From assembly GCA_905221605.1 (NCBI GenBank), contig CAJNDS010000469.1, positions 137,001 through 201,000 on the forward strand: a DNA stretch of 64,000 bases. Direction: 5' to 3'. Every line of letters starts with the position of its first letter. Position 1 is the first letter of the stretch. The stretch is from Symbiodinium natans. Its lineage: Eukaryota; Sar; Dinophyceae; Suessiales; Symbiodiniaceae. This document shows, in pieces, positions 32,807 through 42,422 of the stretch. The notes under the pieces were generated by a model that had not been told where the DNA came from, did no database searches, and worked only from the letters and a program-made list of their open reading frames with translations. The translations under genes were made by a program, and so were the position numbers.

Positions 32807-34068
32807 GATGCATATATAAAGTATGTACAGAGCGGTAGACATATATGTATAGATATATATACTGAAGTGCGAAAACCAACAGATGCATTTAGAAGGCTCT
32901 GGCCTGCGTGGCTATGTGGTCGAACACGACGCCGGCCTGAGTCAGCGGAAAGGACTCTCCCACACACTGAAAGCAGAATGGTTGGTTCAGGGTTAAGGGT
33001 GAAGGGTTAAGGGTTTAGGGTTTAGGCTTTAGGGTTTAGGGTTTAGGGTTCAGGGCTTAGGGCTTACGGCTTACAAATATGGTTAAGGGCTTCAACGGGG
33101 CGTAGGGTTGAAGAATAGGTGATGAGCTGCCGGCTCGTGTACCCGTAACCCTCAGCCGCGACCGCGAAGTGCTCAGACTTGCTAGCCAGAATGCCCTAAA
33201 CCCTAAACCCTAAACCCTGAACCCTAAACCCTAAACCTTAAACCCTAAACCCTAAACCCTACAAGGGTTTAGGGTCCATCTAGCCTAATAGCGATTGCAG
33301 TGATTGTAGTAGTGCAGGGTATATGGTCCCATTTTCAATTCGTCCCAAAGGAGATGCCGATAACAACGGAGCTAGGGTTTGAAGCGATTTCGGCTTCTAC
33401 GGATGTCAAGCCAAGAAGGGTTTGGGTACCCCTACCCCTAAACCCTAAACCCCGAACCCCAAACACAAAACCCGAAACCCGAAACTCTAAACCCGAAACC
33501 CGATACCCGAAACCCCAAACCCGAAACCCGAAACCCGAAACCCTAAATCCTAACCTTGGGGATGTTTAAGTCATAATACATTTAACACAGAAATCATACT
33601 GATCTGAATAATTAACCCTAAACCCTAAACCCTAAACCCTAAACCCTAAACCCTAAACCCTAAACCCTAAACCCTAAACCCTAAACCCTAAACCCTAAAC
33701 CCTAAACCCTAAACCCTAAACCCTAAACCCTAAACCCGAAACCATAAACCCTAAACCCTAAACCCTAAACCCTAAACCCTAAACCCTAAACCCTAAACCC
33801 TAAACCCTAAACCCTAAACCCTAAACCCTAAACCCAACCCCCGCCTTCTGCAGCTTCGTGAGGACCTGGAGTCGATGCTGCATGGGCTCAAAAGCCCACA
33901 AACAAGAGGGGCAGGGTTTAGGGTTTAGGGTTTAGGGTTTAGGGTTTAGGGTTTAGGGCTTAGGGTTCAGGGATTTAGGGTTGAGGGTTTGAGGTCAGGG
34001 TTTTGGGGTTTACGGTTTAGGGTTTAGGGATTCAGGTTTGGGGGGTTGTAAAGATTGGGGTTTCTTGT
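32807..34068. repeat. Telomere-like arrays next to the ankyrin gene
   Basis: TTTAGGG/TTAAGGG at 32990-33060; CCCTAAA at 33192-33262; CCCGAAA/CCCCAAA variants at 33435-33550. A 219-bp CCCTAAA array (33615-33833, about 31 units with one imperfect stretch near 33736) is the longest in the window. TTTAGGG at 33914-33965 and degenerate units to 34050. These repeats reach to within 20 bases of the ankyrin frame's downstream stop. Confidence 0.85.
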
Positions 34069-35820
34069 TTAGGCTTGAGGGTAAAACGCCAGGCCCAGGT
34101 CTACACCAAACTCCAGCAACAGACGCGCCAATTCCAAGTGGCCTTTGTGAGCTGCGATGAGAAGTGGCGTGGTTCAATCTGCTTTGGCCAGGTCCTTGTC
34201 CGCCCCAAACTCCAACAACAAACGAGCCACTTCCAAGTGGCCGCTCTGAGTTGCGATGAGAAGTGGCGTGGTTCCATCTGCTTTGGCCGGGTCCTTGTCC
34301 GCACCAAACTCCAGCAACAAACGCGCCACTTCCAAGTGGCCGTTCTGAGCTGCGATGAGAAGTGGCGTGGTTCCATCTGCTTTGGCCAGGTCCTTGTCCG
34401 CACCAAACTCCAGCAACAAACGCGCCACTTCCAAGTGGCCGTTCTGAGCTGCGATGAGAAGTGGCGTGGTTCCATCTGCTTTGGCCAGGTCCTTGTCCGC
34501 ACCAAGCTCCAACAACAAACGCGCCACTTCCAAGTGGCCGTTCTGAGCTGCGATGAAAAGTGGCGTCACTCCACCTGCTGTGGCCAGGTCCTTGGACGAA
34601 CCAAACTCCAACAACAAACGTGCCACTTCCAAGTGGCCGTTCTGTGCTGTGAAGAGAAGTGGCGTGGCTCCACCTGCTGTGGCCAGGTCTTTGTCCGCAC
34701 CAAACTCCAACAACAAACGAGCCACTTCCAAGTGGCCGTTCTGAGCTGCGATGAGAAGTGGCGTGGCTCCACTTGCTTTGGCCAGGTCCTTGTCCGCACC
34801 GAACTCCAACAACAAACGCGCCAATTCCAAGTGGCCGTTCTGAGATGCGATGAAAAGTGGCGTGGTTCCATCTGCTTTGGCCAGGTCCTTGTCCGCACCA
34901 AACTCCAACAACAAACGCGCCACTTCCAAGTGGCCCTCCTGAGTAGCGGTGAACAGTGGTGTGGCTCCACTTGTTTTGGCCAGGTTCTTGTCGGCACCAA
35001 ACTCCAACAACGAACGCGCCACTTCCAAGTGGCCGTTCTGAGCTGCGATGAGAAGTGGCGTGGCTCCACCTGCTGTGGCCAGGTCCTTGCCCGCACCAAA
35101 CTCCAACAACAAACGCGACACTTCCAAGTGGCCGTTGTGAGCTGCAAAGAAAAGTGGCGTGGCGCCGTCTGTTGCGGCCAGGTCCTTGTCCGCACCAGAC
35201 TCCAACAACAAACGCGCCACTTCCAAGTGGCCGTTATGAGCTGTGATGAAAAGTGGCGTGGCTCCATCTGCCCTGGCCAGGTCCTTGTCCGCACCAAACT
35301 GCAATAGCAATCGTGCCACTTCCAAGTGCCCGTTCTGAGCTGCCATAAAAAAGGGCGTGGCTCCACGGTCATCAATTTGGTCGTTTCCTGCACCAGATTC
35401 GAGCAGCAACTCTGTGGCGACTTTCCTGCCCGACCTAGCTGCAACATGTAAGGCTGTCATGTTGTGCTGTGCCGAAAGGTTTGGATCTTGGGGTCGCTGC
35501 AAGATTGATTCTAGTTCTGTTGTCTCGTCTGCTTCCACTGCATGGAACAGCCTGTTAATATGATCGCCAGAGGTCTCGGCAAAGTCCAAAATCACCAGGT
35601 GCAATAGGCAAGGTGCTCGAAGAGCCGCCTCGTCGGGCAAAATTTGCCCGTCTGTTTCCAGGAGCCGTTGTCGAAACCGGGGCTGTCCACAGAGCCTTTG
35701 GAGATGGAGCTTGAGGGCACGCACGTCGCCCATATCAGCGTCGCCGGTAAAGCTCAGCAACTCCTCTGGCTCCAAGCAAGCCACCTCTCGGCCAGTAGCC
35801 ATCATCTGAATCCGTAACAT
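34069..35820 (-). other. Full ankyrin reading region including part after TGA
   Basis: The frame remains open beyond the TGA at 34174-34176 down to a TAA at 34069-34071. This stretch encodes one more degenerate ankyrin repeat (TPLLIAAHKGHLELARLLLE). All other copies of this repeat position read GGA where this one reads TGA. Confidence 0.6.
34174..35820 (-). CDS. Ubiquitin-like/ankyrin-repeat protein
   Basis: The 548-residue product starts at ATG 35818-35820; an upstream GTG at 35832 is in frame but unlikely. Residues 1-80 resemble the ubiquitin-like head found on dinoflagellate ankyrin proteins (LKLHLQRLCGQPRFRQRLL, DGQILPDEAAL, LHLVILDF). Residues ~88-118 are a degenerate first repeat, followed by thirteen 33-residue ankyrin repeats with the consensus TPLxIAAQNGHLEVARLLLEFGADKDLAKADG. 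The repeats are nearly identical at DNA level (99-bp unit, 34080-35360), which implies recent duplication or gene conversion. The probable role is protein binding; no partner can be inferred. There are no introns, no spliced-leader relic upstream and no signal peptide. The reading stops at a TGA inside a repeat, so the gene may be truncated or recently inactivated. Confidence 0.75.
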   Translation of the reverse strand: MLRIQMMATGREVACLEPEELLSFTGDADMGDVRALKLHLQRLCGQPRFRQRLLETDGQILPDEAALRAPCLLHLVILDFAETSGDHINRLFHAVEADETTELESILQRPQDPNLSAQHNMTALHVAARSGRKVATELLLESGAGNDQIDDRGATPFFMAAQNGHLEVARLLLQFGADKDLARADGATPLFITAHNGHLEVARLLLESGADKDLAATDGATPLFFAAHNGHLEVSRLLLEFGAGKDLATAGGATPLLIAAQNGHLEVARSLLEFGADKNLAKTSGATPLFTATQEGHLEVARLLLEFGADKDLAKADGTTPLFIASQNGHLELARLLLEFGADKDLAKASGATPLLIAAQNGHLEVARLLLEFGADKDLATAGGATPLLFTAQNGHLEVARLLLEFGSSKDLATAGGVTPLFIAAQNGHLEVARLLLELGADKDLAKADGTTPLLIAAQNGHLEVARLLLEFGADKDLAKADGTTPLLIAAQNGHLEVARLLLEFGADKDPAKADGTTPLLIATQSGHLEVARLLLEFGADKDLAKAD

Positions 35821-36795
35821 TGCTGCGCACACTGAGGCGGGATGTCGCTCGAACCCTACTGGGGCTGACTCAAGAAATCAGGAGAGTGTTGCACATTTTG
35901 TGGCTGATCTGAAAGATATAAACGTTAGGGTCATGTTCTAAGCCTCAAAGCCCCTAAACCCCAAACCCGAAGCCCTGAACACCTCAAAACAGCCCTCGCC
36001 GGGGGCGGATTTTGCATTAATTACTGGGCTCGCAGTCCCCATCATCAAAAGATGGTGTCACATCCCCCCCTGCAAAAACATCCCACCTAACGGTAATCCA
36101 TGCGGTAGCGGAAACATGTAACATCTTAAGTCCGAGACTTCTGTGGCAATCTACAGCCGCAAAGCCATGGGGTCGTTCGAACTTCGAGGCCCTCTTTCGG
36201 GGGTGGGGGGGGGGGGGGGTCGTCTTTACAAGAAGTCCTGTGAGACAAGCTACCTCGAGGAGTATCTAGTAGGAACAGCTCTCACCAATCCCCCCCCCCC
36301 CCCAACAAGCCCCCCTAAACCCTAAACCCTAAACCCTAAGCCCTTTAGGGTTCATTGTTGGTGTATCTAAAGCCCTAAAGTCCAAAGACCCCATCCCTGT
36401 CCTTGCCTGATCGATCTGCTGATCCGTCAGGTCGTCCTCGCACGCGCGGAGCAGAGTTTAGGGGCTTAGGGTTTAGTGGCCATAGGGCGGATCGGTCCTC
36501 GGGTCTATTTTTCGGGCTCAGGGTAGTAAACCTTGCAATGGACCTGAGACCTGAAACGATAACCTTCGTAGGGGTCTGTACAGGGCCTCGTTTTTGGGCT
36601 TGCTTTGTAAAGAATCCTGAAGAAAAACCTAAACCTTATCAACCCTAAACCCTAAACCCTAAACCCGAAGCCGACTCTTTTGAGGCGACTAGTAATATTC
36701 TGAAGCCCCCTCTAGAATTCTTAGGTAAGACTCGAAAGCAAGGTTCTGGGCAGGGTTTAGGGCTTAGGGCATAAAGCCAGGGGGGCGGTAGATTC
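35821..36795. other. Spacer upstream of the ankyrin gene
   Basis: 35821-36300 is mainly unique and would hold the 5' flank of the ankyrin gene. It contains G (36197-36218) and C (36290-36302) runs. A plus frame at 36403-36648 overlaps TTTAGGG and lacks a recognisable domain. Short CCCTAAA at 36310-36345 and 36640-36667. Confidence 0.5.
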
Positions 36796-36911
36796 CTTGC
36801 TGTTGAGGGCCCTTAAAACCCTCTGAAAAAATACCTGAATATGATCCTCTTAAGCCCAATAAGGGAAAATATAAAATGTTCCAAGGGCCTACCTAGCTTG
36901 TTGTTGAGGGC
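36796..36911 (+). mobile_element. Family H element, copy without telomere insert
   Basis: GGCCCTTAAAACCCT runs directly into GAATATGATCCTCTTAAGCC and CCAATAAGGG. The outer sequence CTTG(C/T)TGTTGAGGGC is present at both 36796-36810 and 36897-36911 in direct orientation (14 of 15 identical), which could be a long target duplication or an internal repeat. Confidence 0.6.
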
Positions 36912-37395
36912 AAGACCATGGGACCGTAAACCCATGCAAGGAGCAGCGGGGCAATTGGCGCATCGGCACACTAGTTGGTGACCACCAACCCTAAACCCTA
37001 AGCCCTAACCCAAAACCCAAAACCCAAAACCCAAAACCCAAAACACAAACCCAAAACCCTGAACCCTAAGCCCTAAACCCTAAACCCTAAACCCCCAAAG
37101 CATGTGGAACTCGCCGGGCTCAACGTCGATACTCCAGGACACCTATGGCCCAAACCCCAATCCCTAAACCTTAAACCCTTAAACCCCTAAACCCGAAGCC
37201 CCTCAACCATAAACCCTAAACCCTAAACCCTAAGCCCTAAACCCTAAACCCCAAACCCTAAACCCTAAACCCTAACCCTAAACCCTAAGCCCCAAACCGC
37301 AAGCCCTAGCAGAGGCCCCCGGTCCGGCGAGCGTGGCGGGGGCGGTGGGGGTGGCGGCGGGGCCGCGACGACCAACCTAACCAGGGATATGGGGC
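36912..37395 (-). repeat. CCCTAAA and CCCAAAA blocks
   Basis: CCCAAAA units at 37007-37060, CCCTAAA at 37060-37096 and 37185-37310, then a G+C-rich unique stretch (37311-37380). Confidence 0.75.
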
Positions 37396-37630
37396 TCCCT
37401 CAGGGTCCATGTACCCATATTTTGGGTTTAGGGTTATTAGGGTTTAGGGATTCGGTTTAGGGTTGAAGGTTTAGGGTTTAGGGTTTAGGGTTCAGGGTCT
37501 GGTGTTTAGGGTTTCGTGCTTAAGGTTTAGTGTTTAGGGTTTAGGGTATTTGGGCCCTGAAGCTAGTGTATAGGAACCCCGTTTAAGGCCCAGGTATATA
37601 CTAGATGCGTACATGGACCGGGACCAGGGT
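37396..37630. mobile_element. Family B palindrome with telomere-like insert
   Basis: The left arm (CCCTCAGGGTCCATGTACC, then CATATTTTGGG) is followed by TTTAGGG repeat (37426-37547). The sequence then resumes as TATTTGGGCCC and continues to the right arm (AAGGCCCAGGTAT ... CGTACATGGACC). The short motif TATTT(T)GGG is present on both sides of the tract. Confidence 0.55.
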
Positions 37631-38033
37631 TTCCCTTTTGCCCAGATACCAGGGTCAGCGAACCGCGGACATGCGTCAATCTGGATCAACGGCCGTTGAG
37701 GGTTTGGGGCTGGAAGGATTACAGGGACCAGTCAGGGTTTAGTGTTTAGGGTTTAGGGTTTAGGGTTTAGGGTTTAGGGTTCAGGGTTTAGGGTTTTAGG
37801 GTTTATATATATATAGGCCACACAGGGTTGAGGCATCCGAACCCCTAGACCGCCCAGAGTCCTACAGTAAGCCGTAGCCACCGCCACCCTAGTGCCTGGA
37901 ACCCATCGCGGCAGCAGAGCCCCTAGAATTAGGGTTTAGGGTTTAGGGTTTAGGGTTGAGGGTTTAGGGTTTAGGGTTTAGGGTAAGCCCCAACCAGTAA
38001 ACATCTCAAACTCCCACAACCTGGGGACCTACA
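37631..38033. repeat. TTTAGGG blocks with unique spacers
   Basis: TTTAGGG at 37735-37805 (followed by a short TATATATA) and 37930-37985. The rest is unique without a gene. Confidence 0.7.
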
Positions 38034-38154
38034 GGCCCTATATGGGTGGTTGTCAAAATTATGGTCCCTTTTTTGGATCCCTATTATAGTACGGCACCTA
38101 ATATTTAGGGTACCCCAAAAGGGATCATAATTTCAGCAGCCACCCATATGAGGG
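38034..38154. mobile_element. Family D palindrome, well preserved
   Basis: Arms of ~47 bp: CCCTATATGGGTGGTTGTC ... AAATTATGGTCCCTTTTTTG pairs with CAAAAGGGATCATAATTTC ... GCAGCCACCCATATGAGGG. The loop is only about 27 bp. A diverged copy is at 17101-17184. Confidence 0.7.
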
Positions 38155-38562
38155 CTTTAGGGCCGCAAAGAGAAACCCTTCAGGACGAAGCCCAAGAGTG
38201 CTGCGGCTGAGGCCCAGGCTGGTTGGCAGGCGCAGTCGTTGCCGCAGAAGCCTGGGAAGCTTTGAGGGAGGGTTGAGAGTTTAGGGTTTAGGGTCTAGGG
38301 TTTAGGGTAGTTTAGGGTTAGGGTTTAGGGTTGAAGGTTAAAGGTCTTCATGTGGCTTCGTTGAAAAGATTTCTAGGGATTAGCCAGGAGAGGGGGGGGG
38401 GGGGACACTGCAGGAAAAACACGGACTCTGGGATTTCGCGTGCTCTCACACTGAAGCGCAGTTCGGGGTTTGAGGTTCAGGGTTTAGGGCTTATAAGGGA
38501 ATCCAAGCCTCTGAACCGTAAAACCCACCCAAACAGACACCAGTGGCAGACGAAGCCTTTTA
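38155..38562. other. Spacer with TTTAGGG and a G run
   Basis: TTTAGGG at 38278-38340, G run at 38392-38404. A plus frame (38331-38627) crosses unique sequence into a family E element; no domain is recognised. Confidence 0.5.
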
Positions 38563-38698
38563 CCCAGAGCCTGGGAGGATCCAAAAAGTGGATTTCAAGG
38601 GATCCTAAGAACGACAGGATTCCCTAAGAATGACCCAACAGCCGTATAGGGTACTACTTTGAGGGTTCTGCTTTTTGGATCCTTTGAGAGGGTCTGGG
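38563..38698. mobile_element. Family E inverted-repeat element, long copy
   Basis: CCCAGAGCCTGGGAGGATCC on the left pairs with GGATCCTTTGAGAGGGTCTGGG on the right. The interior shares AATGACCCAACAGCCGTATA and GGGTACTACT with 10670-10795, plus an extra internal GGATCC-flanked segment. Confidence 0.65.
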
Positions 38699-39293
38699 TC
38701 AACGCCCAGGTATGTCCGTTAGGGTTTAGGGTTTTTTAGGGTTTAGGGTTTAGGGCTAAGCCACTCTGCTGTTTATAACCCGGAGGGACCATTCGTAGTA
38801 AATAAAATGGGTTTAGGGCTAGGGTTTAGGGTTTGGGGTTTGGGGTTTAGGGTTAGGGTTAGGGTTTAGGGATATTATGGGTTGGGTGCCCAAAGGCCTC
38901 TGTAGGACAGTCTGTGGGTGCCTAACTCATAACCAGGCCACGTACGGACCCTTTGCGGGAGGTGGCTGCACAGGCATCAGAGATCATATAGGGTTTCGGG
39001 TTTAGGGTTTAGGGTTTAGGGTTTAGGGTTTAGGGTTTAGGACATAGCGTTGCGGCCTTGAAAGGCAGAGTTAACTACGGATGGGCGGCGGTGATTCGAA
39101 TCGACTTTTTTCAGTAATTACCACTGCCCAAAGGGTCCATGTATCTCAGTATGACAAGTCCCACACCCTAAACCCTAAACCCTCAACCCTAAACCCTCAA
39201 CCCTAAATCCCTTGCCTCCGTCGACGGCGCCTCAGCAGCGGCCGATGGGTCCTGTTCTTGCATGCACAAAGCCCAAAACCACAACAACTTGAG
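38699..39293. repeat. TTTAGGG blocks and half family B copy
   Basis: TTTAGGG at 38718-38755, 38810-38875 and 38996-39040; CCCTAAA/CCCTCAA at 39164-39208. 39126-39160 is a left half of family B (AAAGGGTCCATGTATCTCA) that stops at CCCTAAA repeat. Confidence 0.65.
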
Positions 39294-39416
39294 GTCAAGG
39301 GGCTTAAGGACCCTTATAAGGGACCGTAGGGTTATTCGGGGGTTCTTTGGGGGCTACTTAGGTATAAGGGACCAAGCTTAAGGGTCCAAGGGTCCCTTCT
39401 AGGCGTCCCTCCTTAA
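39294..39416 (-). mobile_element. Family G inverted-repeat element
   Basis: It starts TCAAGGGGCTTAAGG and ends GGGTCCCTTCTAGGCGTCCC. The right end is the reverse complement of the left part of 42156-42198 and matches 7270-7310. Confidence 0.55.
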
Positions 39417-39972
39417 ACCCCTAAATGGGGGCTGGGAGCTTGAGAAACATCAGGCACCTAGATCAGAAGGTTGACAGATATAGGAGGTAGAGGTAGTAGG
39501 GGCCACGTTGATTGCCGCCGTTTTCGCTAGCTGCTTTTTGTGTACGTTGCCACTGGGACTCACAGACCCTAAACCCTAAAGGCCTACAGACCCTACAGAC
39601 CCTAAAGACACTAAAGACCCTAAACCCTAAAGACCCTAAAGACCCTAAAGACCCTAAACCGTAAACCCTAAACCCTAAACCCAAAACCCTAAACCCTAAA
39701 CCCCCCCAAGAAACCATAAACCCCATAAACCCTACACCCTAAAACCTAAACCCTGCCAAACCTGCCAATGCGTGGCGGAGCTCCCTATGCACATCGTGTT
39801 GCAGCGATCAGTCCCTCGCCATGACAAGAAAATCGTGCCAGCAAATAAACCCCCTGAAGACCCTAAACGCTAAACCCTAAACTTTAAACCCTAAACCTCC
39901 AAAAAAAACCATGAACCCCATAAACCCATGACCTCAGCCTCTCGTGGCTTGTACTCGGGCCTTAAGGTACTT
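39417..39972 (-). repeat. CCCTAAA and CCCTAAAGA variants
   Basis: After ~150 bp of unique DNA the block 39566-39750 mixes CCCTAAA with 9-bp ACCCTAAAG units (39585-39655). More CCCTAAA follows at 39860-39895. Confidence 0.7.
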
Positions 39973-40076
39973 CCTATCTCGGGGCAAGGTATATCATTTT
40001 CGTACCCAAATAGAATAGAATCCCCTTCAAGGGACTCCCGGAAAGGGTACCCCTATTTTCGGAAACCCCCATATGG
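39973..40076 (-). mobile_element. Family K inverted-repeat element
   Basis: Reverse-complement relative of 13812-13919: CCCAAATAGAATAGAATCCC, GGGTACCCCTATTTTCGGAA and ACCCCCATATGG align in order. Confidence 0.5.
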
Positions 40077-41445
40077 ACCTTTAGGGTATTGTAAGCACAA
40101 TTGTCCACACCTCCCTAGACGGAGCCTGTTCAGAGCTACCTGATCCTGCCAGAAGTAGGGCTACGAGAGAAGGGCACTACTGGGCATCCTCGACAACCAT
40201 GCGAAGAATAGTAAGAAAAAACAAGAACAAGAACAATTTTCAAGAATAAACGAAGAAGAATTGGAAAAGCACCATAATAAAAAAAAAAAAGAACAGGCAA
40301 AAACATAAGAATAATAAGAATGGGTAAGAGTCATATGAATAGTAGGGGCCTGGCATTAACATGCATATCTGTAAAATGCGTGGCTTCATAACGGAGGGTG
40401 CGGCGTTGCAAGTAAAACCCTAAACCCTAAACCCTAAACCCTAAACCCTAAACCCTAAACCCTAAACCCTAAACCCTAAACCACAAGCATCCCAAACCGG
40501 CGCAGCAAAAAAAACAAAAAAAACGAAGCCGAGCTCCTTGGTTGCTCCCGGAGCCGCCTGCCAGCACACGGCTGTGTGAAGTTGCTGTGCTCACTGTTCG
40601 TTCTTTGCTCGGGGTTCGGCTCCTTCGTTCGGGAACCCCACTTTTATGCCTCAGACCTGATATCCAAAAATCCTAAAGCCTCATCCTGAACTTTGAACAC
40701 AAAACAAATCTATGATAAATTATCTCAATCAGCTCACCGGTGTCGGCAGGCCTGAGGTCCCATCACAGGAGTCCCCCGAACCTCCCCCGCCCCATCCCCC
40801 CCATCCTCCCAGGGGGAAATGTTTCACTCGGTTGTATAAGTTGTGGATTCTTCGGGGAGACCACACGTTCGGGGGGGGGGGAATAGTGTCTACAGGGTGT
40901 ATAGGCATGATAGGGTTTAAAGTCTATGGGGGTGTACGATCCGAAACCCAAATCAACCCTAGACCCTAAAATAGGCACCATAAATCTTCTACTATTATAA
41001 TCTAAATTAGAGAACCCTGAACCCTGAACCCTAAAGGTGCGAATCCCTAAACCCTGAACCCTAAACCCTAACTTCATGCAAACCCTGAACCCTAAACCCT
41101 AAACCCTAAACCCTAACTTCATTTTGTCCTTCAGGTAATGGGCTGCCGTCAGCGCCTGCGTTGGCGGCGGGGGCAGCGCAGCAGATCGCCAAGGTGCCGG
41201 CTGCCAGGGAGGCGCTTTGGGGGTTGGGGTTTAGGGTTTAGGGTCTAGGGTTTAGGGTTTAGGGTTTAGGGTTTAGGGTTTAGGGTTTAGGGTTTGCGGG
41301 GTCTAGGGATTTTGCGGCTTTAGGGTTGAGGCTCGGAGGGGCTCGGATCCTCAGCTTCGGGAGGTTTTTGAGGTTTTTGTGGCGCAGCACCCAGTTTAGG
41401 GCTTACCGACTAGTGGTCAAACTGTTCTTCAGAAAAGAAAATGCG
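40077..41445. repeat. A-rich spacer, telomere-like blocks, G+C-rich island
   Basis: 40195-40330 is A/G-rich (AAGAATAA-type). CCCTAAA at 40417-40482 and 41005-41118; TTTAGGG at 41228-41300. 40680-40960 is unique with C- and G-runs. No supported gene. Confidence 0.6.
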
Positions 41446-41606
41446 TCACCCAACAGGTCCATGTTGTACGTAATTAGTGCCCAAAGAATGCACCATCTGC
41501 TCTGCATGGTCCATGTCTGCGGAATAGTCCGGATGCTCCAGGTGTTTCAGAGTACTAGCCCCATAGCCTTGACAGTCGCAAACCCCACATACAAAGCAAA
41601 AACAGC
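41446..41606 (-). other. Possible exon fragment, minus strand
   Basis: Unique DNA open on the minus strand, ending at a TGA (41446-41448). It encodes a cysteine-rich start (CGVCDCQGYGAST) followed by a soluble-looking stretch (KHLEHPDYSADMDHAEQMVH). There is no start codon at its upstream end, so it can only be an internal or terminal exon or a pseudogene piece. No family is recognised. Confidence 0.3.
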
Positions 41607-41796
41607 AAAACCGGCCCGAAAACCCTTAAACCGACTTGGGTCTCTCTTGCGCCTGAAGCCCAAAGTCCTCAAACTGAACCCTATACCTATAAACCCTAAA
41701 CCCTAAACCCCAAACCCTAAACCCTGAGGCCCAAACAGTGAAACCCAGTAGCGCTGAAACCCTGCCTAGGAGCCCAATATCCACATTTAGATAAGG
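41607..41796 (-). repeat. Short CCCTAAA block
   Basis: CCCTAAA/CCCCAAA units at 41690-41730 between unique flanks. Confidence 0.65.
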
Positions 41797-41949
41797 GCAC
41801 CGGCTTTTTCGGTTGGCTACTTTACAAGGGAACCCTGAACCAAACAAAAAGGGTAATATAGGGGCCTGAATAATTAGAATAGGGCTTTGGGGGGTTCTTA
41901 TAGTATATTCCTACAGGAACCATAAGGGAATACGATTAGTAATTATTCC
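41797..41949 (+). mobile_element. Family J element
   Basis: Shares TTCGGTTGGCTACTTTA, AAGGGAACC, AATTAGAATAGGGCTTTG, GGAACCATAAGGGAATAC and AATTATTCCGACCC in the same order with 14425-14636; the central ~50 bp of that copy is absent. Confidence 0.6.
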
Positions 41950-42155
41950 GACCCTGATATTAAAGGGGGGCCGCCAAGCCTGAACCCCCAAAACCCCAAG
42001 ACCCCCAGGAAACCCTAAACCCTAAACCCCAAACCCCCAACCCCAAACCCCAAACCCTGAACCCTGAACCCTAAACCCTAAACCCTAAACCCTAAACCCC
42101 AAGTCGCAGGGTTTCCGGCCTTGGATGGGGTTGGAGCTGCCGCAGCAATGACCTG
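41950..42155 (-). repeat. CCCTAAA/CCCCAAA block
   Basis: Units at 42010-42105 mixing CCCTAAA, CCCCAAA and CCCTGAA. Confidence 0.75.
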
Positions 42156-42422
42156 GCATAAGGAGGGACGCCTAGAAGGGACCCTGATTCTTCTTCCCCT
42201 ACTTGGAGGTTCATGGTACGTACTAACCAATTATAACTATACTTATCACTCTACCTATAACCCAAATAGGGCACTTAGGGGGCTTATAAGTGGGTTAGAA
42301 GTAGGTTAATAAGTACCATGAACCTCCAAGTATCTAACCCCGACACATACACCTCTTGGTATCCCAAAAAAGTGTAAAGTGTACTCATTCAGCTACTAAG
42401 ACCTTATAAAGTCCCTTGACTG
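42156..42422. mobile_element. Family G element interrupted by a family C element
   Basis: The left part (ATAAGGAGGGACGCCTAGAA) and right part (CTTATAAAGTCCCTTGAC) match the outer parts of family G copies at 7270 and 39294. A family C element lies inside (42199-42332). This is most simply explained by insertion of C into G. Confidence 0.45.
42199..42332 (+). mobile_element. Family C MITE, complete copy
   Basis: CTACTTGGAGGTTCATGGTA on the left and its inverted partner TACCATGAACCTCCAAGTA on the right; the core includes GGGCACTTAGGGGGCTTATA as in 48235-48360. Confidence 0.65.

Noticed and set aside
34075-35307. Plus-strand 410-codon repeat protein
   Set aside because: Antisense shadow of the 99-bp ankyrin repeats; no independent evidence, and the minus frame has a known fold.
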